The translations under genes were made by a program, and so were the position numbers. Positions 8,389 to 19,200 of a DNA stretch of 64,000 nucleotides are shown here, in pieces (position 1 is the first letter of the stretch; every line of letters begins with the position of its first letter). The notes below the pieces were generated by a model that was not told the DNA's origin, made no database searches, and saw only the letters and a program-made list of their open reading frames with translations. The DNA comes from Aphidius gifuensis (taxonomy: Eukaryota > Arthropoda > Insecta > Hymenoptera > Braconidae). Where the stretch lies: positions 11,883,321 to 11,947,320 of the forward strand of contig NC_057792.1 of assembly GCF_014905175.1 (NCBI RefSeq), written 5' to 3'.

Positions 8389-10860
8389 CAGGGGAGTAGC
8401 ACTACGTGTATTTTTTTCTGGGCTTATTTTTTTCCCTAACTGAAGATTTTTCCCATGCGCAGAGACCGATTTTTGCGTTTGGGTGAAAGGAGAATATGGG
8501 TAATATGACAATATCTTCAATATCGACCCGAACTATGCTACCGACTGATTTATATTATAATTTAAAATGTGATTAATATTTTTTACTTTTATTCATTTAT
8601 TTAATATCGTATGATAAATAGAAAACTATGGGAAAAATGTCTATGGAAAAGATGAAGCCACATGTTAATTTATACGAAATTAATTTTGCCAAAGAAATTA
8701 CTATGTAGGCAACCTCTTGTCCTTAGTTAATACTTTTCCCAGAGCTTTTTATTAATTTAAAAAAATAAATATGGTCATAGGAAAAATGGTGGCTAAGGAA
8801 AGGAAGTTGTCACATGTTAATTTATACGAAATTAATTTTGCCAAAGAAATAAATATATATATTTTCTTTTGACATTTTATTTTTTTTAAATAAAAATACA
8901 TGTATTTTATCTATTTAATAAATAAAAATGACTAAGGAAAAGCAGTAGCTAAGGAAAAGATGTAGCTAAGGAATTAATGTTGCCAAAAAATATATATTTC
9001 AAGCAAATATATTTCTTTAAAACATAATTCTTTGGCAACATTAGCTATTCTTTTCCTTAGCTACTGCTTTTCCTTGGACATTTTTTATTTATTTTATAAA
9101 TAAAATACATGTAAATTTTTTTTTCAAAATACAAATTTCCAAGGAAAAGCAGTAGCTAAGGAGAAGATGTAGCTGTACTGAGGCTGTTGTGAATTAGTTT
9201 CAAAGGAAATTTAGTCACATTAATTCCTTAGCTAGTGCTTTTCCTTGGACATTTTTTATTTATTTTATAAATAAAATACATGTAAATTTATTTTTTAAAA
9301 ATACAAATGTCCAAGAAAAAGCAGTAGCTAAGGAATTTATGTGACTAAGGAATTATTTCCTTGAAACATAATTTTTTAGCAACATTAATTCCTTAGTCAC
9401 TGCTTTTTTTTGGACATTTGTATTTTCAAAAAATAAATTTACATGTATTTTATTTATAAAATAAATAGAAAATGTCCAAGGAAAAGCAGTAGCTAAGGAA
9501 AAGATGTAGCTAAGGATTTAATGTGACTAAGTAAATGTAAATTTATTTTTCAAAAATACAAATGTCCAAGAAAAAGCAGTAGCTAAGGAAAAGATGTAGC
9601 TAAGGAATTAAGGTTGCCAAAGAATTATATTTTAAGCAACATTATTTCCTTGAAACATAATTCTTTGGCAACCTCAATTCCTTAGCTACATCTTTTCCTC
9701 AGCTACTGCTTTTCCTTGGACATTTGTATTTTTAAAAAATAAATTTACATGTATTTTATTTATAAAATAAATAAAAATGTCCAAGAAAAAGCAGTAGCTA
9801 AGGAAAAGATGTAGCTAAGGAATTAAGGTTGCCAAAGAATTATGTTTCAAGGAAATAATTCCTTAGCTACATGTTTTCCTTAGCTACTGCTTTTCCTTGG
9901 ACATTTTTTATTTATTTTATAAATAAAATACACGTAAATTTATTTTCTAAAAATACAAATTTCCAAGGAAAAGCAGTAGCTAAGGAAAAGATGTAGCTAA
10001 GGAACTGATGTTGCCAAAGAATTATGTTTCAAGGAAATAATGTTGCTCAAAATAATTTTTTTGGCAACATTAATTCCTTAGCTACTGCTTTTCCTTGGAC
10101 ATTCTTATTTATTAGCCTCTATTTAATTATATATTTAATTCCTTAGTCACATTAATTCCTTAGCTACATCTTTTCCTTAGCTACTGCTTTTCCTTGGACA
10201 TTTTCTATTTATTTTATATATAAAATACACGTAAATTTATTTTTTAAAAAATACAAATTTCCAAGGAAAAGCAGTAGCTAAGGAAAAGATGTAGCTAAGG
10301 AATTGATGTTGCCAAAGAATTATGTTTCAAGGAAATAATTCCTTAGTCACATTAATTCCTTAGCTACCTCCTTTCCTTAGCTACTGCTTTTCCTTGGACA
10401 TTTTCTATTTATTTTATAAATAAAATACATATAAATTTATTTTATAAATAAAATACATGTCAATCTATTTTATAAATAAAATACATGTAAATTTATTTTA
10501 TAAACATACGAATGTCCAAGGAAAAGATCTAGCTAAGGAAAATATGTTTTTTACATGTTTATTTTTTTTAGCTGAATTAATTTTTTATAAAATAATATGT
10601 GGCTACATACTTTTCTTAGACCTTTTTTCTATAGCTTATTATTTATTCAAATTAATCAATTACCTAAATATAGTTATTACAATCATCAAAAGAAAATTCA
10701 ATTTAGCGGGTAAGAAAGAATCGCGACAGATAACGTAGAAATAAACCGATTTACCATCTCAATACAATATGGCGGGCTATACTTATACTCACTAGACTCA
10801 GTCTAGGATCCCTTGTGGCAAATAAGCCCACATAAAAATACATGTAGTGCTATACCCCTG
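8389..10860. mobile_element. hAT-type element with 8-bp target duplication, satellite-filled
   Basis: Terminal inverted repeats start CAGGGGAGTAGCACTAC at 8389 and, on the complement, CAGGGGTATAGCACTAC at 10860, and continue imperfectly (GTATTTTT then GGGCTTATTT). The 8-bp sequence CAAAAACA flanks both ends (8381-8388 and 10861-10868). An 8-bp duplication with CAGGG-type ends is the hallmark of the hAT superfamily. The element splits a capsid-like gene. It is 2472 bp long, encodes no recognisable transposase, and most of its interior is alternating inverted satellite. Confidence 0.93.
8640..10530. repeat. Alternating inverted satellite (AGTAGCTAAGGAAAAG family)
   Basis: Blocks built from GTCCAAGGAAAAGCAGTAGC, TAAGGAAAAGATGTAGCTAA, GTTGCCAAAGAATTATG and a palindromic AT spacer (TTTATTTTATAAATAAA) recur in both orientations at least ten times. 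Neighbouring blocks are often reverse complements, so the array can fold into a chain of hairpins. It lies inside the hAT-type element; a related array at 11230-12060 lies outside it. Confidence 0.85.
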
Positions 10861-10868
10861 CAAAAACA

Positions 10869-11222
10869 CTTGAATAGTTTGTTATAGAGTTTTTTCGTCC
10901 TGTTTGGAATCCTATAATTATGTATCTCGGTTTTTCCAACTGTGTTGATGTCTTCACACTCCAATTCTGCTTTGTAGTTGCAGGTAATAGTGAATACTCG
11001 TACAATTCCCATGTACAAACACTGATTGCTATGGATGGATCCTTGGCAATGTAATTTAAACGTTGAATTTTCTGCTTATCAGACACGTTGATATATGAAA
11101 CAATCCATTCCACCTTTTGAAGTTTAATTTGTATTTTTTCGCCACTTTTCTCTTCCGCAGGTTGTTCTTGTAGACAGGCATTTACATCACTATTTGCTCT
11201 TATTAGGATGAGTTCATGTTTA
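10869..11222 (-). pseudogene. Capsid-like protein, middle part
   Basis: On the - strand coding-like sequence runs from about 11222 (KHELILIRANSD block) through a WELYEYSLLP block near 10990 and a LEKPRYIIIGFQTGRK block near 10920 to the edge of the hAT-type element. It is the part that precedes 7950-8388 in the same gene; the two halves were separated by the element. Its upstream edge meets satellite at about 11225, so the N-terminal part is missing here. The family link is from memory of repeated uncharacterised insect and cnidarian proteins; no catalytic function is implied. Confidence 0.55.
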
Positions 11223-11229
11223 TCTTATT

Positions 11230-12060
11230 TATTTATTAGATAGATAAAAATACCAAGGAAAAATGGTAGCTAAGGGAAAGATGAAGCTAAGAAAATAAGG
11301 GTGCCAAAGGAATTATGTTTTGAGCAACATTAATTCCTTAGCTACATTCTTCCCTTAGATACTGGTTTTCCTTGGACATTTTTATTTTTTAAAAATAAAT
11401 TTACATGTATTTTGTTCATAAAATAAATAAAAATTTCCAAGGAAAAGCTAGGAAAAGTAGCTAAGGAAAAGATGTAGCTAAGGAATTAAAGTCGCTAAAA
11501 AATTATGTTTAGAGGAAATAATGTTGCTTAAAATATAATTTTTTGGCAACTTCAATTCTTTAGGTACATTATTTTCTTAGCTACTGCTTTTCCTTAGACA
11601 TTTTTTTTTTTTGAAATGAATTTACATGTATTTTATTTATAAAATAGAGAAATGTCCAAAGAAAAGCAGTAGCTAAGGAAAAGATGTAGCTAAGGAATTG
11701 AGGTTGCCAAAAAATTATATTTTAAGCAACATTATTTCCTATAAACATAAATTTTTAGCAACCTTAATTCCTTAGCTACCGCTTTTCCTTAGCTGCTGCT
11801 TTTTCTTGGACATTTTCATTTATTTTATAAATAAAATACATGTAAATTAATTCTTTAAAAATAAGAATGTCCAAAGAAAGGCCGTAGTTGAGGAAAGAAT
11901 GTAACTAAGAAGTTGAGGTTGCCAAAAAATTATATTTTAAGCAACATTATTTCTTCTCAACATAATTTTTTGGCAATCTCAATTCTTTAGCTACATTACA
12001 TGTGTTTTATTTGTTAAATAAATCAGAAAAACCCCAAAGTAATGCAGTACCTAAGGAAAA
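11230..12060. repeat. Second copy of the AGTAGCTAAGGAAAAG inverted satellite
   Basis: The same alternating blocks as at 8640-10530 (for example 11265, 11440, 11655, 11770, 11860), more diverged. It abuts the capsid-like fragment on its other side. Confidence 0.8.
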
Positions 12061-12520
12061 GTTATAAATTCCTCACAAATCTCCATGAATTTTTTAGCTA
12101 TGATTGCCTACATAAATCAAAATAGTTGCATCAGATGGCTTGGGATTTATTATAAAATTCATAAATCAATATTTCTGATTTTATCGTCTCCTAATTCTAG
12201 CTAAATCAACTGAAATAAATTTCAAAATTTCGAATAATCGGTTAGATTTCACTTTTTGAACAATTTAAATCATTCTACCTTTTTTATATACATTCATGTC
12301 CCGATTTATACACCTTAGTACTCAAACAATCTATTTCCTCGTATTCATCGAAAGTCATTATCAATAAGGACGAAAATTTTCAACCTTTCATAGTAACGGG
12401 CGATGGCTTAGGGGGATAGAGCACAAGGTTCAAAACGATAGATTTAACATAGGTTTAGGTAGAGTCGTAGGTTTAAATCATCGGGTCATAAAATTGTATT
12501 TTAAATATATTTATACATAA
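12061..12520. other. Gene-free stretch with a weak tRNA-like match
   Basis: No gene recognised. At 12405-12480 (+) GATGGCTTAGGGGGATAGAGC and GGTTTAAATCAT resemble boxes A and B about 50 bp apart; the match is poor and probably a tRNA-derived repeat. Confidence 0.25.
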
Positions 12521-12960
12521 GACATGAGACATAAGACACGGGACATGAGAATTGCACGTTGAAATGACAAAATTTAATTTTTCCTCGTTAAGTTTGTATT
12601 ACCGACACATGACAATTGAGGATTCCCACCAACGAATGATATATGGGACATGAGATCTAAGACATAAGACATGATGCATGAGATATGAAACATGGGACAT
12701 AAGAAATCGCACGTTTAAAATAACAAAATTTTTACCGGTCAAGTCTGTATTACCGACACATGATGATTGGGAATTCACACCATCAAATGATATATTCAAA
12801 TTTCTTTACCATCTCTGCATTATCAACAACTGGGATATCAATGGCAAATTTCTTTACCATCTCTGTTTCACTGACCGAGTTGCAGTCCCCTGTCCCCTTG
12901 CCAATCTACCTTTTTTCGACCGCCCGCTGGTCTAAAACTCTGATTGCTGCACTACTATTA
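12521..12960. repeat. Imperfect ~154-bp duplication with GACATRAGA motifs
   Basis: Short GACATGAGA/GACATAAGA motifs recur, and a longer block (GCACGTT...ACAAAATTT...ACCGACACATGA) occurs near 12555 and again near 12709, a spacing of about 154 bp. No gene recognised. Confidence 0.6.
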
Positions 12961-13342
12961 TGATATATCTAAATATATTATGATACCTCCTTTGATATAA
13001 AAAGATAGCGCCATAATTGATATATTTAGTTATCTCTCGATAGGTTTTGATATCAAGATATTATGAGATCTTCGTATATATTATTATATCTAAGAAGATC
13101 TTTTCATTTTTTCCCGGGTTATATCCATTAGGGTGGTCCAAAAAAAACGAATTTTTTTTTTCGCGTTCTTCCACTAAAATTCATGTTTCCTATGAAAAAA
13201 TGTAATTCTGTGAATTTTTTCAAAATTTTAGAATGATTTCTAGAGGTCACGGTTGACGTTTCTCGAAAAAAAATTTAAAAATAATTTTTTTTTTTTTTCA
13301 CTCATCTAAATTTACAAAAAAAAAAAAAATATTTACTTAGGA

Positions 13343-13577
13343 CCCTGGTAGAAATAATCTATCCGGATTTTCTCCGAATTTTCTTTACAGGTAATCTCCA
13401 GACTATTTCTATAATATCTCCGGATTTTGTCCGGAATTTTGACTTAAAAAAACAAACACAAAAAAATGGAAAAATTAATTTAAAAAAGTAGAACTAAGAG
13501 TTTACATACGAAAAATAAAAAAAAACCTTTTTCTGAAAAAATCCGGAGAAAATCTGGAGAGATTATTTCTACCAGGG
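13343..13577. mobile_element. MITE with 34-bp inverted repeats (CCCTGGTAGAAATAATC)
   Basis: CCCTGGTAGAAATAATC at 13343-13359 is the exact complement of 13561-13577, and the match extends to about 34 bp with two mismatches. The element is 235 bp, has no coding capacity and sits at the 3' edge of the Gypsy relic. Related ends occur at 52197 (CCCTGGTGGAAATAATTTC). Confidence 0.88.
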
Positions 13578-14930
13578 GAATGTTGAAGATCATGTATTGA
13601 AGTGAAATCAATTTATCTGGAATATGGGGAGCAAATGTTACTTTTTTTTTATTTATATATGTTTTGACAGGTCTAGGTGTCATCTCCAAATGTTGTTGTT
13701 GATTTAGATTCATCTGGTTTTGTTGAAGCTGCTTTGGATTATCTTCTTTGGCTAAAAACACAGGATTTAATCTGTCAACAGAAATATTAACTATTTTTTC
13801 ATTAATTTTTAATTTAAATAATCTATCAGTCATCCTTTCTAGGACTTGTGTATGGTCCAGTGTAAGGAGGTTCGAGAGGTTGACGAACTGCATTGGTTCG
13901 TATTAATACATGTGAGCAAGTGTATAAGTACTGGAGCAGAAACATACTGCTTTTAATGTGATGTGCTGCTGGAACTGGATATAACTTGCGCATTTGTTGT
14001 CGATATTTTTCAATAAATATTTGTGGATCTGCTGGCATGTCTTCATTGGTAAAGTATTCATTAGGTAAACGTAATGATGTACCATATAACATTTCTGCCG
14101 CTGATGCTTTTAAATCTTCTTTGAAACAGGTTCTTCGACCCAATAATATTGTTGGTAATAATTTAGTCCATGGTTCATCTGAGTGACACATTAATGCTGC
14201 TTTGAGTGAACGATGCCAGCGTTTTATCATACCATTTGCTTGTGGATGATATGCTGTTGATCTGGCTCTTTTGGCACCCACTAAATTACCAAGTGCAGTG
14301 AATAAACTTGATTTAAATTGTGAGCCTTGGTCAGTGGTAATTATTTTTGGACAACCAAATCTGGAAATCCAATGTGTCCAGAATAATGTTGCGACTGTAT
14401 CAGCTGTCATATCTTTCATTGGTACTGCCTCTGGCCAACGTGAAAATCTATCAATCATAGTGAGACAATAACGATAATCATTTACTAGTGGCATGTAAAC
14501 AATGTTGATATGTACATGGTGAAAACGACCATCTGGCACAGCTATTTTGTTTGGTTTCAATCTATTATGTCGAATTATTTTAGATTTCTGACAAGGTAAA
14601 CAAAGACGAGACTAACTAGTGATGTCTTTTTTTATGCCAGGCCAAACATATTTGTTACGAGTTTTTCGAAGAGTTGCTCAACCACTTGGATGTGAAGGAC
14701 CATGTATATTGAGTTGAAAATTTGTTCGGTCACATATAACCTGTTTAAATATCACAATAAATTGCAATGTTTGGTTCATATCGTACCAATTGCAGTTTTA
14801 AAGAGTTATTTCCTTCGAGGATGTTTTCAAGTTCAGTATCTTCTTCTTGAGCTGTTTGTATTTCTTCAAGATTGCAAGTTGTATGCATAGATATCTCATT
14901 GAGACGAGATAATGCATCCCCTGGCGGAAC
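13578..14930 (-). pseudogene. Ty3/Gypsy pol relic (RNase H end, integrase, GPY region)
   Basis: In order on the - strand: the end of RNase H with DALSRL near 14915; a linker; a zinc-binding region with ...SHPSG... and CQKSK near 14600; the integrase core from about 14530, with MIDRFSRWPEA, TTDQGSQF and STAYHPQANG; and a GPY/F-type region near 13850. Catalytic positions are damaged: the first Asp is Asn (HINIV), the second Asp is intact (TTDQG), and the Glu after PQANGMI is Lys. Breaks include a stop near 14613 and a frameshift near 13860. Gag, protease, RT and LTRs are not present here. The 3' side is cut by the MITE at 13343-13577 and the 5' side by unrelated sequence at about 14930. Confidence 0.9.
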
Positions 14931-15070
14931 TGGCAAAATCGCTTTTGTCGCCAGAGCGCAATCTGTGGCAATACAAAATCCAGAGGAAAGCCAGAAGAAA
15001 GCCAGAGTAAATAAATGTCTTTTTGACATGTCTGGCTTTACTCTGGCTTTGCTCTGGCTTTCGTCTGATC
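14931..15070. repeat. GCCAGA-rich hairpin next to the Gypsy relic
   Basis: GCCAGAAGAAAGCCAGAGTA near 14992 is complementary to the TACTCTGGCTTTGCTCTGGC-like stretch near 15040. It marks the point where the Gypsy relic is interrupted. Confidence 0.55.
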
Positions 15071-15451
15071 ACCAATTTATTAATATCACAGATACATATA
15101 TTTTTTTTTTCACAATTACTTATCAAGTATTTTTTAAATGTTTTTTTTTCTTTTTTATTTCAAAAATATTTTTTTAAATCAGACAAAATTTTCAAGGTTT
15201 TGTTGTAAAATGATAATTAACATAAAATTTAATTTACATTCATAGAATAATTTTGATTAACAACGTCAAAGTGTCATAAAAATGCTTGAATGGAACTGAA
15301 ATTTTACAAAATATTAAGATATGTAAGAAATACAAAAATTAAAATTTTTTTACTGTTGAAACTTGTTCACACCCGCACATAAAAACAATACACAAGTAAA
15401 AGAATATAACTCTGAGCCTCTTGGTTATGCGCAGAGCGCGAATGCATTGAT
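15071..15451. other. Gene-free stretch
   Basis: AT-rich sequence with T runs; nothing recognised. Confidence 0.4.
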
Positions 15452-15586
15452 CAAGGTCCCTAGATCAGTTACTGGATTTAGACAAGCCATCCAAAGCTAG
15501 AATTTTGGACGCCATATTGGGGACCGGTAATTGTGTGCATGCGTATATGTACGACCAGTATATTGGGAATCATTCTAGGGACCTTG
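15452..15586. mobile_element. Small inverted-repeat element (CAAGGTCCCTAGA)
   Basis: CAAGGTCCCTAGA at 15452-15464 is the exact complement of 15574-15586. The interior (about 109 bp) has no coding potential. No clear target duplication. Confidence 0.55.
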
Positions 15587-16207
15587 GCGTTGATTATGGT
15601 GGGAGAAACAAAAACTTTAATTTTCAGCAGCAATGATAAAGAGAGAGAAAGAAAATAAAAATCGTATGTTTTTTTTTCTCTCTCGCTTCGTCTCTTTCAC
15701 TGTTTTGCGTTTCACTAAATAATACAAATTAAAAAGGGAAAATACATTCGGGAAATAAACTCATTTTCAATATTGTTGCAGTAACTGTTTATTTTAAACT
15801 TTTGATTATATTTTATGTCTGGCGATCATTTTTTTTTATTTTCCATTAAATCCAGGTTTCAAGCTTTTGTATGAATACTCATCAGACATTATGATAGCTT
15901 TAAAATTATAAATCTGATATATAATTAACTATCTTCAATAAAAAAAGTATTTCATATCAACTACAATCTAAGTAGCAGCGAAGATTAAAACATCGAAATG
16001 CTTTTTTTTTTTTGTCTTCTCGTTTATTTACTGAATGATTTAATTTAAAAAATAATTATAATTTACTTTTTTATATTATAATGTCAGAATGTATAGAATG
16101 TGTAGGCTACTTGATATAATTTCTTTAATTTTAAGTAAATATTCAAAGACTTAAAAAAAAAACCAGCAAATCTTTGAAAGGTATTAATTTATTTTTATTT
16201 ATTCCAG

Positions 16208-19200
16208 ACTTCAACTGATACTTTGAATAATGTTGAGCATACACAAACAACGTCTTGTGAAGCATTAAAAAGTCATCAAAGTTTACCAACACAATCAAAA
16301 AATTTAAATGTTGAACCAGCATCATTTTCGTTAAAGCAGGTAACTAATTATTAATTACAAAAATTGATATTAGGATACAGATATCATTCTTTAGGCGAAA
16401 TGAAATTATAAAAAAGTCATAAAAAGAATTTTTTTAGATTTAAAATTTTTGTTTTATATTAAATTTTTATTTGTAACAATTTTATTATGTAAGTGTTCAA
16501 TTGAATAATATCAATACATTTTGAATTTTCCAAGACTCCAATCAATAGTTTGTTAAATGATTGTTTCAACTCTAGCCTGTTCGTTTTATTTTAATTTTAC
16601 GGAGGCTAGGAGCCATAGGTTCAGCCGGAGTATTGTAATTTATAACGAAAAAAAAAAAACGTTCATAACTTACGAACTAATTGAAGGAAAATCATCGTAT
16701 TAGGCTTAAATGATGCGTCTTCGAAAACTCTATCACCCGCATAATAGGTTTTTTCATCCATTTTCAATAGTTTTTTAACGAAAAAAAAAAAACTATGAAA
16801 TAAAAAAAAAAATAATCACATATTTAATTTTATTTCTCAGAAACTATTCAAGGCCGAAAAAAAAGCCAAATATCTCATAATGGAGCTTTATGAGGCCTTT
16901 TATTTAAGCCTAGTTTGGTGTCTCTATCTTCATTATCCCGAAAGTTATAACGGTTTTAAACAAATTTGAAAAAATTAGAAATCGAATAACTTGACCAAAA
17001 ATGAAAATAAAGACTTCGTATTAGGCTTATTTTTTGCGTCTCAAAAAACTCTATCGCCCGCACTCGGTTTTTTCCTCTATCTTCAATAGTTTTTGAACGA
17101 AAAAAAAAAACTATGAAATAAGAAAAAAAATAATCACATATTAAATTTTTTATCTCAGAAACTATTCAAGGCCGAAAAAAAAGCCGAATATCCCATAATG
17201 AAGCTTCGTGAGGCCTTTCATTTAGGCCTAGTTTGATGTCTCCATCTCCATTATCCCAAAAGTTATAACGGTTTTAGCAAATTTGAAAAAATTAGAAATC
17301 GAATAACTTGACCAAAAATAAGAATAAAGACTTCGTATTAGGCTCATTTATTGCGTCTCAAAAAACTCTATCGCCCGCGTTGTCGGTTTTTTCCTGTATC
17401 TTCAATAGTTTTTGAACAAAAAAAAAATAATTACATATTTAATTTTTTTTCTCAGAAACTATTCAAGGCCGAAAAAAAGCCAAATATCCTATAATGAAGC
17501 TTCGTGAGGCCTTTCATTTAAGCCTAGTATGGTGTATCCATCTTCATTATCCCGAAAGTTATAACGGATTTTAACAAATTAAAAAAAATTAGATATTAAA
17601 TAACTTGACCAAAAATTAGAATAAAGACTTCGTATTAGGCTCATATTTTGCGTCTCAAAAAACTTTATCGCCTGCATTGTGGGTTTTTCCCTACGTCTCC
17701 AATAGTTTTTGAAGAAAAAAAAAAAAACTTTAAAATAAATGAAAAAAATCAAATATTATTAGTTATTAAGGTTAAGTAAAAAATCTACTAGCTGAGTAAA
17801 AAATCTAACGGCTACACATATGAGAAAAATAATTTATATGAAATATTAAATTTATTATTTAGAAAAAAAAAAATTTATTGTGACGTAATTTTTTTAAAAA
17901 ATTTTTTCTGTCATGATTTTTCTTGTCGTGGTTTTTTTCGAGTTTTTTTTGGAAAATTTTTTTTGACATGTAACCAAGAATTCGTAACGGGATCTTATTT
18001 TGCGTCGCAAAAAACTCTATCGCCCGCATAATCGTTTTTTTTTGCTATCTCCAATATTTTTTGAGAAAAAAAAAACAATAAACATGAAAATTTTCTTTTG
18101 AATAATGTTATTATTAATGAACCGTAAAATTTTGTAAAATACCATAATTTCATTATATCTGAGGAGTTAAGACACCCATGGCCCTAGCCGGAGTATTGAA
18201 AATTTTTAATTTTCAACGGGTAACGCGGGCCACACGCCCCAACAAACGTTACCAGATCTTTTTAATTTTTTTTTTAACAAGTTTGTGTAGAATTTGTTAT
18301 AAATTTTTTCCATTCGTCTTGAAAATTTTTTTCCTTTCCCTTTTCATCATTATTCTCTATCACGCAAACCATGTAAATTATTTTGTAATCATTTTGTAAC
18401 TTTAAAAAACTAAGATAGAAAATGATATTCACTTGAGCCAATAATATTATTTTTCTTTATTTTTTTTCAAGTTGAATCTTGAACCAGCAACGTTTGTCCA
18501 AAAACAAGTGAGTTATTAATTGAGGGTCCGGATACAGTAACACGCTCCGCGCTCGAAGACAAGAAAAAGCGACGTTGTTTAAGTTGAAAATTAAAATTGA
18601 AAAATAATTACAGTCATCTATAAAATTGAAAAATACACATTTTTGTTTAAATAATTTTTTTATAATAATTAGTTAATGAGATAAATAAAAACAAAATTTT
18701 TTAAAAAATACTTTTTTAAACATATAACGTGACAACTTCTTTAAAATTAATATTGACTTAAATTTGAGTAGCTTTATTATAGACTAGCGATAGCAACAGT
18801 AACATTAAAAAATTTATTTATTTATATTTTTAATTTTTTTATTTATTGTTTTACCAATGAAAAATTCAATTTATCAAACTTTGAATGAAAAGTCGGAGAA
18901 TTTAAAGTGAGTAACTTGTCAGCGGCAATATTGTTAAGCTATATCAGAAGTTTTATACAATTTTTTGATATTTTTATTAATTATTTACTGAGTTATTAAT
19001 TTAAAACAAATAGCGCGTATATCGTTTGTATTTAATGGATATACGAACGCGCGAGCATAGGCGTTCGCTTGAGAGAAGGAGCGGACAATCACGCATGTAA
19101 AGCCTTAACGGTGCTTCTGAATTTGTTATTAAACTCAGTAAATAATTAATAAATATCTAAAAATTGGAAACACCTTGATATACTAACAACAATATTGCAG

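Noticed and set aside
14896..15177. Overlapping frames on both strands near the Gypsy relic
   Set aside because: They arise from the GCCAGA-rich hairpin; only the DALSRL part on the - strand belongs to a real protein family.
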